From NCBI GenBank assembly GCA_947476145.1, contig CANJPH010000001.1, positions 97,362-161,361 of the forward strand: a stretch of DNA of 64,000 nt, read 5' to 3'. The translations under genes and the position numbers were made by a program. Source of the stretch: Bacteroidota bacterium (lineage in GTDB: Bacteria; Bacteroidota; Bacteroidia; Chitinophagales; Chitinophagaceae). Shown piece by piece: positions 16,838 to 24,522 of this stretch; position 1 is the stretch's first letter; every line of letters starts with the position of its first letter. The notes below the pieces were generated by a model that was not told where the DNA came from, did no database searches, and was given only the letters and a program-made list of their open reading frames with translations.

Positions 16838-17557
16838 ATGACCGTTCAACTTTTTATCCCTTGTTTTATTGACCAGCTTTATCCAGAAGTGGCATTTAAT
16901 ACCATTAAGGTATTGCAAAAAGCAGGTTGTACCGTTAAATATAACGAACAACAAACCTGCTGTGGTCAACCCGCATTTAATGCAGGATTTTGGGGTGAAT
17001 CAAAGGATGTGTGTACCAAGTTTGTACAAGATTTTGATGGCGTAGATTATATAGTAAGTCCTAGTGCAAGTTGTACTGGTTTTGTAAGAAATAATTTTGG
17101 AAAGATTTTTGAAAACAACGCTTTTCAAAGTCCTGCTAAAAAAGTAGCCACTCAAATGTTTGAGCTTTCTGAATTCCTAACTAAAATTTTAAATGTCACT
17201 GACTTAGGAGCCGAATTTAATGCCAAAGTAACTTACCATGATAGTTGTGCAGCATTAAGAGAATGTAAAATTAAAGATGCGCCAAGAACATTATTGTCTA
17301 AAGTTCAGGGATTAGAAATAGTGGAGATGAAAGATACAGATGCTTGTTGTGGTTTTGGAGGCAGCTTTGCAGTAAAATTTGATACCATTAGTATTGCCAT
17401 GGCCGATCAAAAAATAGACAACGCTATTGCTACAGATGCCGAATACATTGTTAGTACAGATACCAGTTGTTTAATGCATTTAGACGGCAGAATTAATTTT
17501 AATGGACAAGCAATTAAAGTAATTCATTTAGCGGATATCTTAGCAAGTGGTTATTAG
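16838..17557 (+). CDS. Cysteine-rich (Fe-S)-binding oxidoreductase subunit (LutA/YkgE-like)
   Basis: 239 aa with two CCG domains, the layout of LutA, which with LutB and LutC oxidises L-lactate; related domains occur in heterodisulfide reductase and glycolate oxidase subunits. First domain: FIPCFIDQLYP then TCCGQPAFNAG (about 38-49); second: YHDSCAALRE then ACCGFGGSFA (about 170-180). Start chosen at 16838 because the longer frame (16796) runs through the terminator and promoter. LutB and LutC are not nearby, so the partner is unknown. EVE-domain gene follows after 30 nt. Confidence 0.87.
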   Translation: MTVQLFIPCFIDQLYPEVAFNTIKVLQKAGCTVKYNEQQTCCGQPAFNAGFWGESKDVCTKFVQDFDGVDYIVSPSASCTGFVRNNFGKIFENNAFQSPAKKVATQMFELSEFLTKILNVTDLGAEFNAKVTYHDSCAALRECKIKDAPRTLLSKVQGLEIVEMKDTDACCGFGGSFAVKFDTISIAMADQKIDNAIATDAEYIVSTDTSCLMHLDGRINFNGQAIKVIHLADILASGY

Positions 17558-17587
17558 TAATTTTCTACACCTTCAAAAAAATATTTT

Positions 17588-17998
17588 ATGGCTTACTGGT
17601 TAATCAAATCTGAACCTTTTAAATATTCTTGGGATCAATTTGTAAAAGACAAAAAAACATTTTGGGACGGCGTTCGGAATTATGGAGCAAGAAATAATTT
17701 ACGTTCCATGAAAAAAGGGGACTTAGCTTTTTGGTATCATAGTAATGAAGGAATGGAAATAGTGGGTATTGCTAAAGTGGTGAAAGAAGCATACCAGGAT
17801 CCTACCACCGAAGAAACTGCATGGTTAGCTGTAGATTTTGCACCCTTTCAAAAATTAAAGCACCCCGTTAAATTAGGGGACGTAAAAGCCAATACCAACC
17901 TTTCTGATATGGCGCTGGTAAGACTAGGTCGATTATCTGTTCAACCTGTTACAGATAAGGAATGGAAAGAAGTAATGAAAATGAGCGAAGGTTTATAA
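17588..17998 (+). CDS. EVE domain protein
   Basis: 136 aa, entirely one EVE domain (PUA-like fold). Diagnostic N-terminus MAYWLIKSEPFKYSWDQF, then WDGVRNYGARNNLR and GDLAFWYHSN. EVE proteins bind modified bases in DNA or RNA (the family relatives include the 5-methylcytosine readers fused to restriction nucleases), but a single-domain EVE like this one has no proven role. It follows the LutA-like gene by 30 nt on the same strand and is convergent with the SpmA-SpmB gene. Confidence 0.92.
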   Translation: MAYWLIKSEPFKYSWDQFVKDKKTFWDGVRNYGARNNLRSMKKGDLAFWYHSNEGMEIVGIAKVVKEAYQDPTTEETAWLAVDFAPFQKLKHPVKLGDVKANTNLSDMALVRLGRLSVQPVTDKEWKEVMKMSEGL

Positions 17999-18015
17999 AG
18001 TCTCTACCCTACTAT

Positions 18016-19248
18016 TTATTTGAAAAATATATAGCCAATGAATATGGCTATGATGACTCCAATAATATCTGCAAAGATCCCTGCCCATAATGCGTATCTA
18101 ATTTTTTTAATCCCCACACTTCCAAAATACAAAGCAATAATATAAAAAGTAGTATCTGCAGATCCTTGAAAGATGGATGCTAGTTTTCCCACAAAGGAAT
18201 CGGCACCCTGTGTTTGAAATATATCCAACATCATTCCTCTGGCCCCACTTCCACTTAATGGCTTCATGATAGCCACTGGCAATGCACCTATAAATTCAGT
18301 ATTTACTCCTGTTAATTGTATGATATAGGTTAACCCATTGAGTATATATCCCATTGCACCACTATCTCTAAATACACGAATGGCAACCAACATGGCAACT
18401 AAATAGGGTATAATTTTTACAATCACATCAAACCCTTGTTTGGCACCTTCTATAAAGGCATCAAAAACTGAAACTTTTTTATAGGCTCCTCCTATTATAA
18501 TGAGTACGATAATTAATAAAAGTAAACCATTGCCAAAAACTTTAGAGACTACTTCTTTATTTTGAGGGCTTAGCATGTTCACTGCCAATAATACGCCAGC
18601 CATTAAACCCATTAAACCCAACAACCAACTAATAAGTACTTTATCCCATTTTAGTTTTTGATAAAAACCTACCATTAAGATACTTGCTAAAGTGGTGCCA
18701 ATGGTAGCCAACACACAAGGTATAAAAATTCCTGCAGCGTCATGTGAACCTGCTGCTAGGCGATAGGAAATAATAGTTAAAGGAATAATCGTTAACCCAC
18801 TGGTATGCAAAACCAAAAACATAATTTGTGCATTCGTTGCTTTTTCTTTATCTGGATTTAATGTTTGTAAACTTTCCATGGCCTTTAATCCAAATGGCGT
18901 TGCTGCATTATCTAATCCTAACATATTGGCGCTAAAATTCATAACCATATGCCCCATGGATGGATGATTCGCGGGCACTTCTGGAAATAGTCTACTTAAA
19001 AATGGGTTCATCCATTTGGCAAGCTTTTGAATAGCACCTGCTTTTTCGGCAATATTCATTAATCCTAAGAAAAATACCATTGTCCCCGTTAAAGGTAATG
19101 CCACATCCATTACAGATGATTTGGCTGAGTCAAATATCCCATCTGCTAGTAGTTTAAATATACTGGTATCTCCTAAGAAAATGAGTTTACACAACGCAAT
19201 AACAAAGGCAATCAAGAAAAAAGCGATCCAAATGATATTTAAAGCCAT
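18016..19248 (-). CDS. Fused SpmA-SpmB type nucleoside-recognition (Gate) membrane protein
   Basis: 410 aa polytopic membrane protein. The N-terminal half (about 1-215) resembles SpmA: MNIAEKAGAI, MGHMVMNFSANMLGLDNAATPFG and LHTSGLTIIPLTII. The C-terminal half (about 250-410) resembles SpmB: FIEGAKQGFDVIVKIIPYLV, PVAIMKPLSGSGARG and GSADTTFYIIALYFGSVG. In Bacillus the two are separate spore-maturation proteins needed for spore-core dehydration; this host has no reason to sporulate, so the substrate and job here are unknown (transport via the Gate domain is proposed). Divergent from ychF. Confidence 0.9.
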   Translation of the reverse strand: MALNIIWIAFFLIAFVIALCKLIFLGDTSIFKLLADGIFDSAKSSVMDVALPLTGTMVFFLGLMNIAEKAGAIQKLAKWMNPFLSRLFPEVPANHPSMGHMVMNFSANMLGLDNAATPFGLKAMESLQTLNPDKEKATNAQIMFLVLHTSGLTIIPLTIISYRLAAGSHDAAGIFIPCVLATIGTTLASILMVGFYQKLKWDKVLISWLLGLMGLMAGVLLAVNMLSPQNKEVVSKVFGNGLLLLIIVLIIIGGAYKKVSVFDAFIEGAKQGFDVIVKIIPYLVAMLVAIRVFRDSGAMGYILNGLTYIIQLTGVNTEFIGALPVAIMKPLSGSGARGMMLDIFQTQGADSFVGKLASIFQGSADTTFYIIALYFGSVGIKKIRYALWAGIFADIIGVIIAIFIGYIFFK

Positions 19249-19298
19249 ATTATATATTGTTTATAGGTCTAATATAGCCCATTTTGCGATTAGAATTG

Positions 19299-19306
19299 TA
19301 TTTTTG
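19299..19306 (+). promoter_or_regulatory. -7 promoter box of ychF
   Basis: TATTTTTG, exact TAnnTTTG match ending 21 nt before the ychF ATG. A TTTG at 19283-19286 is only 12 nt away and is too close to be its -33. Confidence 0.5.
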
Positions 19307-19327
19307 CGGACTTAAAACAACCAAAAT

Positions 19328-20425
19328 ATGGCTTTACAGGCAGGAATTGTGGGATTACCAAATGTGGGAAAATCAACCTTATTTAATGCAGTAAGTAATA
19401 GTGCAAAAGCACAAGCAAGTAACTACCGTTTTTGTACGATCGAACCCAATGTAGGATTGGTAGATGTACCTGATCATAGAATGCAACAGTTAGCAGATCT
19501 CATTAATCCACAAAGAATCGTACCCACTCAATTAGAAATTGTTGATATTGCTGGCTTAGTAAAAGGGGCAAGTAAAGGGGAAGGTTTAGGAAATAAGTTT
19601 TTAGCGAATATCCGAGAAGTAAGTGCCATTATACATGTGATTCGCTGCTTTGAAGACGAAAATGTATTAAGAGAAGAAGGCGTTATTAATCCAATAGGAG
19701 ACAAAGAAATTATTGAAACAGAATTACAGCTAAAGGATTTAGATAGTGTAGAGAAAAAAATACAGCGTAGCGAAAAAATGGCTAAAACCGATCCTAAAGC
19801 AAAAGTAGAATTGGAAGTATTACAAAAATGTAAGGCACATTTAGAGCAAGGTAAAAGTATTCGTTCCTTAGGATTAGACAAAGAAGAAAAAATAGCCATT
19901 GCAGATATCTTTTTATTAACTGAAAAGCCAGTGATGTATGTTGCCAATGTGGATGAAAAATCAATGCATACTGGAAATGTATATTCCGAGAAATTAGTAG
20001 TTATGGCGAAAGAAGAAGGTGCTCAGGTTATTGTAATGTGTAATAATATTGAAGCTCAGATTACGGAACTAGAAGATCCCGATGACAAAGCTTTATTTAT
20101 GGAAGAGTATCAAATGAAAGAACCCGCATTAAACCGTTTAATTCAGTCTGCTTATAAACTATTAGCGCTTGAAACTTATTTTACTGCCGGTGTACAAGAA
20201 GTAAGAGCATGGACAATTGGAAATGGCTGGAAAGCACCACAAGCTGCTAGTGTCATACATACCGATTTTGAAAAAGGGTTCATTAAAGCGGAAGTCATTG
20301 CATTTGATGATTTTATTAAATTCAAAAGTGAAGCTGCTTGTAGAGATAACGGGAAATTAAGAATTGAAGGGAAAGAGTATATCGTAAAAGACGGAGATGT
20401 AATGCATTTTAGATTTAACGTTTAA
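19328..20425 (+). CDS. ychF: Ribosome-binding ATPase YchF (OLA1 type)
   Basis: Obg-family P-loop protein that prefers ATP and associates with ribosomes, modulating stress responses and translation. 365 aa, normal length. G1 GLPNVGKSTLFNAVS at residues 8-22, NYRFCTIEPNVG, G3 DIAGLVKGASKGEGLGN, G4-like NVDEKS in place of NKxD (typical of YchF), and the C-terminal TGS domain with EVRAWTIGNGWKAPQAA and the final YIVKDGDVMHFRFNV. Starts 79 nt from the divergent SpmA-SpmB gene. Confidence 0.98.
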   Translation: MALQAGIVGLPNVGKSTLFNAVSNSAKAQASNYRFCTIEPNVGLVDVPDHRMQQLADLINPQRIVPTQLEIVDIAGLVKGASKGEGLGNKFLANIREVSAIIHVIRCFEDENVLREEGVINPIGDKEIIETELQLKDLDSVEKKIQRSEKMAKTDPKAKVELEVLQKCKAHLEQGKSIRSLGLDKEEKIAIADIFLLTEKPVMYVANVDEKSMHTGNVYSEKLVVMAKEEGAQVIVMCNNIEAQITELEDPDDKALFMEEYQMKEPALNRLIQSAYKLLALETYFTAGVQEVRAWTIGNGWKAPQAASVIHTDFEKGFIKAEVIAFDDFIKFKSEAACRDNGKLRIEGKEYIVKDGDVMHFRFNV

Positions 20426-20434
20426 TATTCATTT

Positions 20435-21265
20435 ATGTATCGTATGAAGTACCTTTTAATAATTGGTGTCACTATACTTTTCATTGCCTGCAATACAGGA
20501 AATAATTCGCAGGAAGGGGTCGATGAAACTAATCTTATTTTAGCGCCATCAGCGTTAACCTTCCAAGTGATTAAAACACATCTACACGATACTTCAGCTT
20601 ATACCGAAGGATTTGAATGGAATGGGGATACCCTAATTGAAAGTACAGGTAATTATAAGCAGAGTAAACTTAGATTACTAGATTCCAATATGAAGGAACT
20701 TAGAACCCCTATAAAATTAAATGACGAATATTTTGGAGAGGGCACTACCCTATTTAAAGGAAAAATATACCAACTCACCTATAAGGAACATAAAGTTTTT
20801 GTGTACGATGCAAAAACCTTAAATAAAGTAAATGAGCTATATTTTCCATTTGAAGAAGCCTGGGGTATGACACATAATGATACCGCCATTATTGTTACTA
20901 CTGGTGGTAGTAACTTGTATTATTTAGATCCAGCAACATTTAAGACCCTAAAAACCGTTGGAGTATATGACCATAATGGATATGTAGCTAATGTGAATGA
21001 ATTAGAATACGTGAATGGTAAATTATTTGCCAATGTATATTTAACGGACAAGATTTTACAAATAGATCCTGTAACTGGAAATGTATTAGCAGTAGCCGAC
21101 TTGACAAATATACTAGCTCAGGTAGGCATTCAAAATGATCCCAAAAAAATAGATGCAGGCAATGTTTTAAATGGAATTGCCTATCATAAACAAAAGGGTA
21201 CTTTCTTTATCACGGGTAAAATGTGGCCTGTAACCATTGAGCTCAAATTGAATGGGATAAAATAA
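20435..21265 (+). CDS. Glutaminyl-peptide cyclotransferase-type lipoprotein
   Basis: Bacterial/plant-type glutamine cyclotransferase (beta-propeller) forming N-terminal pyroglutamate on exported peptides. 276 aa; an alternative ATG at 20444 gives 273. The N-terminus is a lipoprotein signal, with lipobox LFIAC, so it is probably lipid-anchored in the envelope. Family landmarks: AYTEGFEWNGDTLIESTG (about 46-63), FGEGTTLFKGKIYQLTYKE, EEAWGMTHND, and the conserved NELEYVNGKLFANVY with ILQIDPVTGNV, then NVLNGIAYHKQKGTFFITGK. Begins 9 nt after ychF, likely co-transcribed. Confidence 0.9.
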   Translation: MYRMKYLLIIGVTILFIACNTGNNSQEGVDETNLILAPSALTFQVIKTHLHDTSAYTEGFEWNGDTLIESTGNYKQSKLRLLDSNMKELRTPIKLNDEYFGEGTTLFKGKIYQLTYKEHKVFVYDAKTLNKVNELYFPFEEAWGMTHNDTAIIVTTGGSNLYYLDPATFKTLKTVGVYDHNGYVANVNELEYVNGKLFANVYLTDKILQIDPVTGNVLAVADLTNILAQVGIQNDPKKIDAGNVLNGIAYHKQKGTFFITGKMWPVTIELKLNGIK

Positions 21266-21274
21266 TAAGTGTAA

Positions 21275-22192
21275 TTATATTGCTGAATCTAGTATCTTAA
21301 TCTCGTATATAATGGAACTTGCTCTTTTAGCATTTTTTAAAGCTATTAAATTAGAGATGCATCCAATAAAAAAAGCACGTACAATTCCAATATATCCTGC
21401 ATTTTTATATTTTTCACTTAACAAACTCACATAGAAACTATCAAACCACATGGGTTTGTATTCGAGCACTTTCATATTATGTAGCGCACATAATGTATCC
21501 ATTGAAGAAGGAGAAAAATGATATAAGTGCCTTGGTAGGTCATAGGCTGCCCAATAACTATTATAAAATTGAGCATCATAGCTTGTATGATTAGGAACTG
21601 CAATAATTAATCGACCGTTTACTTTTAATAAAGATCTGAAAGCATTCATATAAGCTGATAAATCATGAACGTGCTCCAATACATGCCATAAAGTAATTAC
21701 TTCAAAACTATGCTTTGGAAGATTGTACAATTCATCAACTGGTAATAAGGATAAATTATAATTATCCAATGCTCTTTTCCTACTTCCTTCATCAGGCTCT
21801 AGTGCAGTAACTTTCCAACCTTTCTTTTGCATGGCACTCGCAAATGCACCTGTACCTGCTCCTACTTCTAAAATATGTCCTTTATGACCCGTAAACAAAG
21901 ACTGTACCCAGTTTGTTTTTTGTAATAGAGTGCGGGTTTTAACCTTATGATATAATTTATTCATCCACCCTTCTTTTACATCGGTATGAGAAATATAATC
22001 AGGAAAATTATAGTAAGGTACAATGTCAATTTTAGAAGGTGTTGGAAACGTAAATAATAAACTACATTTTTTACAAATCAGCATATCAAATGACTCCTTA
22101 GTTAAGGAATAGTCTTTGGCTTGCAAGCTCAAAGCTGTATTATCATTTTTACAAACAGGACAAGGTGTATAAGACTGTTGTTGAAATGACAT
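21275..22192 (-). CDS. Class I SAM-dependent methyltransferase with N-terminal zinc-ribbon-like motif
   Basis: 305 aa. Residues 11-45 hold two CxxC pairs (CPVC and CKKC) as in sugar C-methyltransferase-like and other zinc-ribbon-plus-methyltransferase proteins. The Rossmann methyltransferase domain follows: motif I LEVGAGTGAFASAM (about 110), acidic ALEPDEGS, and LWHVLEHVHDL (motif IV/V). A hydrophobic C-terminal region follows (about 265-290). The substrate is unknown. It is the last gene of the 21275-27531 unit, starting 7 nt after the HU-like gene stop. Confidence 0.88.
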   Translation of the reverse strand: MSFQQQSYTPCPVCKNDNTALSLQAKDYSLTKESFDMLICKKCSLLFTFPTPSKIDIVPYYNFPDYISHTDVKEGWMNKLYHKVKTRTLLQKTNWVQSLFTGHKGHILEVGAGTGAFASAMQKKGWKVTALEPDEGSRKRALDNYNLSLLPVDELYNLPKHSFEVITLWHVLEHVHDLSAYMNAFRSLLKVNGRLIIAVPNHTSYDAQFYNSYWAAYDLPRHLYHFSPSSMDTLCALHNMKVLEYKPMWFDSFYVSLLSEKYKNAGYIGIVRAFFIGCISNLIALKNAKRASSIIYEIKILDSAI

Positions 22193-22199
22193 ACTTTAA

Positions 22200-22691
22200 T
22201 TATAATGGTTTTAATAATATAAGTGCAGCGGCAATAAGTATTAAACCAATTGTCCAAACCCACCAATAATCCCTATTTTTATTAGCTTGCTCATATTTAC
22301 TTTCAAACAAAGGTGCCATGTCCATTGCTAAGTCCTTATAATATAAATCGGCATTGTATAAATTATTCCAAGAAATTAGGTTTTCATTTTTATGTAAAGT
22401 ACCTAGGTTCCCAAAATTTAAACTCGTGATTTTTTGTTCTTTAAATTGTTGGATGAAAGCATCAAATTGAAGATTGGCTTGTTCTATAGAAATATTAAGT
22501 TCGTCAGCTAGAAAATTATAGAATTGTTTAGATGGAGTAACTTCTGTAATTTCTAGTTCTATAAATTCCTTTGGTGCTACAAATTTATTGAGTTCCCAAT
22601 AGGAAGCTTGTTTACTCCACTTTAAAATACCAATAGTAGGCAAATCAAGATGACCGTATTTAATAAAATATTGTACTAATGTATGAATCAT
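22200..22691 (-). CDS. Membrane-anchored HU-CCDC81-like domain protein
   Basis: 163 aa. Two weak repeats resemble the prokaryotic HU-CCDC81 domains usually found before SPOR domains in Bacteroidota: about residues 1-45 (VQYFIKYGHLDLPTIGILKW) and about 55-115 (a helical pair, then LNFGNLGTLHKNEN). A single C-terminal transmembrane helix (about 143-160) replaces the usual SPOR domain, so the HU-like part faces the cytoplasm if it is tail-anchored. HU-like folds of this class are thought to bind protein or DNA; the target is unknown. It lies 5 nt after the barrel gene and 7 nt before the methyltransferase. Confidence 0.6.
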   Translation of the reverse strand: MIHTLVQYFIKYGHLDLPTIGILKWSKQASYWELNKFVAPKEFIELEITEVTPSKQFYNFLADELNISIEQANLQFDAFIQQFKEQKITSLNFGNLGTLHKNENLISWNNLYNADLYYKDLAMDMAPLFESKYEQANKNRDYWWVWTIGLILIAAALILLKPL

Positions 22692-22696
22692 AAATA

Positions 22697-24511
22697 TTAC
22701 TTAAACGAATATACAACACCTGCTATTAATTGTACGCCTAAAGATGGGTAATTTGACCATCTTTGATAAGGCTTATCTAATAAATTATCGCCTTTTACCC
22801 AGGCCGTAAAACGAGGTGTTAACTTATAGGACATAGACGCGTTCAAAACAAGTGCATTGTCTGCATCATAAGGTATCGCTAATTCATTAAATAATGTAGC
22901 TCCAGTAAAATATTGTACAGTACCGTTCAATTGAAAATCATGACTGGGAGACCAAGAGATTTTAGAATTTACCTCTAAAGGTAAAATACCCCATGGTTTC
23001 GCATTTTGTTGCAATGAATTAAACTGAATATATTTTAGATTATTGGTAACTAATAAATGATCACTGAACTGATATCTTAGATTAGCATCAAACTGAATAG
23101 TACTTGCTTTGTTTTCGAATATGCTATTGTAATAAAGACCATTATTTAAAAGATTAGTATTGGTTTTTTTATTAAATAATAACAGATTGGTATAGTCATT
23201 AATCGAGAATTCAAACCCATAACTTAATCTTTTACCATTGCTTATATTTAATGCAACAGATTTACGATCTTGCGTTGTAATTTCTAATTGATTGGGAACA
23301 GCTATCCATGGATTTTGACCGACTAAATCAGTATAAGCATTATTGACTATAAAGGCATGCCAACCAGCAGTTAAAATAAAGTTAGTATCTTTTAAGATTT
23401 TCTTAAAAGCAATATCTGGATAAATGTGAAATTGGCTATTTATTAAAACAGGACTCACCCCTAATTTGAAAACACTATTAAATTTATTGAATTCCAAATT
23501 GGGATCCAACCTCAGGACATATTTTGAATTACTATTACCATTTCTAATTGAAAGTTGATTTATGGAATAGGTTAAATCAAAATTTAAACGTGTACTACTT
23601 CTAAAATCAACAGCAAAAGGGCTATTGATACTAACAAAGTTATTGGTAGCCCCTTCAATCCCTTCAAATCGCTCATACAACAAATTGGGAGCATAATAAA
23701 TGCTTCCTATGGTCTCTTTTTTGGTTTTAATCCAATTTAAAGAAGCTCCTGTAAGAAAACTATTTTGTTTAAAATTTGCGAATGGCAACATAGAGGAATC
23801 TGGAACAAGACCGAATCTATACCTACCAAATTGTTGGTAATATATTTTTGATAATAAATGTCCTTTATCAGGAAGTACATAATCTCCTAAATAGCTTATC
23901 CCCAAACTACGGGTAGACTGTAAATGGTGATCTCCTTTAATGGATTCATTATTGATATTAAAACTATGCGTATTATTGTATTTATCTATAAAATAATTAT
24001 CTAGCTCTATTAAATGATGGAAGTAATTACCATATCCAAATCTTAGGGTTGTATTATTTTGCAATAAAGCCACTGAATCCATTTTAAAAGATCTTGGCAC
24101 TAATGGTATTGGACGATATTGAAAACTCAAATTTTGACTCGGCACCTGATAGTCTAATCGAACCGAGCCTGTATCATTTCTTTCACTAGCAGTTACAAAA
24201 TCTATCTTCGCTATGTTTTTTAATTGTGGCTTAAAGGCAGATAATATAGTTACCACTTTTTCGGGTAAGGAATCTATATTAGTAGTTTCCCGAGTGCTAT
24301 ATTGAACTTCTAATTTAGTGTCAGGAGCCGTCTTAGGAGTTTTTACTACTTTAACAGTATTGCTTTTCTTTGATTTTGATTTCTTTTTAGCCGCTTTTTT
24401 CTTGGTCGTAGTTTGTTTTGCCTTCTTACTTTTCTTTTGCGCATTGGCTGGAGCATAAAAAAGTACAAAAGCCATTAAGAAAAATAATATATAGGTGCAA
24501 TGTTTTTTCAT
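22697..24511 (-). CDS. Outer-membrane beta-barrel protein with lysine-rich N-terminal linker
   Basis: 604 aa. Signal peptide (about 1-24, ending PANAQ), then a very basic low-complexity stretch (about 25-55, mainly Lys, Ala, Ser and Thr). The rest is rich in alternating aromatic/hydrophobic beta-strands and ends like a TonB-receptor barrel: GDNLLDKPYQRWSNYPSLG and a terminal YSFK. No plug domain or TonB box is evident, so it resembles a receptor-type barrel without its plug. Substrate unknown. Co-transcribed with the upstream TPR gene (11 nt) and the HU-like gene (5 nt). Confidence 0.78.
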   Translation of the reverse strand: MKKHCTYILFFLMAFVLFYAPANAQKKSKKAKQTTTKKKAAKKKSKSKKSNTVKVVKTPKTAPDTKLEVQYSTRETTNIDSLPEKVVTILSAFKPQLKNIAKIDFVTASERNDTGSVRLDYQVPSQNLSFQYRPIPLVPRSFKMDSVALLQNNTTLRFGYGNYFHHLIELDNYFIDKYNNTHSFNINNESIKGDHHLQSTRSLGISYLGDYVLPDKGHLLSKIYYQQFGRYRFGLVPDSSMLPFANFKQNSFLTGASLNWIKTKKETIGSIYYAPNLLYERFEGIEGATNNFVSINSPFAVDFRSSTRLNFDLTYSINQLSIRNGNSNSKYVLRLDPNLEFNKFNSVFKLGVSPVLINSQFHIYPDIAFKKILKDTNFILTAGWHAFIVNNAYTDLVGQNPWIAVPNQLEITTQDRKSVALNISNGKRLSYGFEFSINDYTNLLLFNKKTNTNLLNNGLYYNSIFENKASTIQFDANLRYQFSDHLLVTNNLKYIQFNSLQQNAKPWGILPLEVNSKISWSPSHDFQLNGTVQYFTGATLFNELAIPYDADNALVLNASMSYKLTPRFTAWVKGDNLLDKPYQRWSNYPSLGVQLIAGVVYSFK

Positions 24512-24522
24512 AGTCAGGATTT

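Noticed and set aside
19528-19947. 139-codon antisense ORF opposite ychF
   Set aside because: Fully inside a well-conserved gene; its residues mirror the ychF codons and it has no own promoter or family resemblance.
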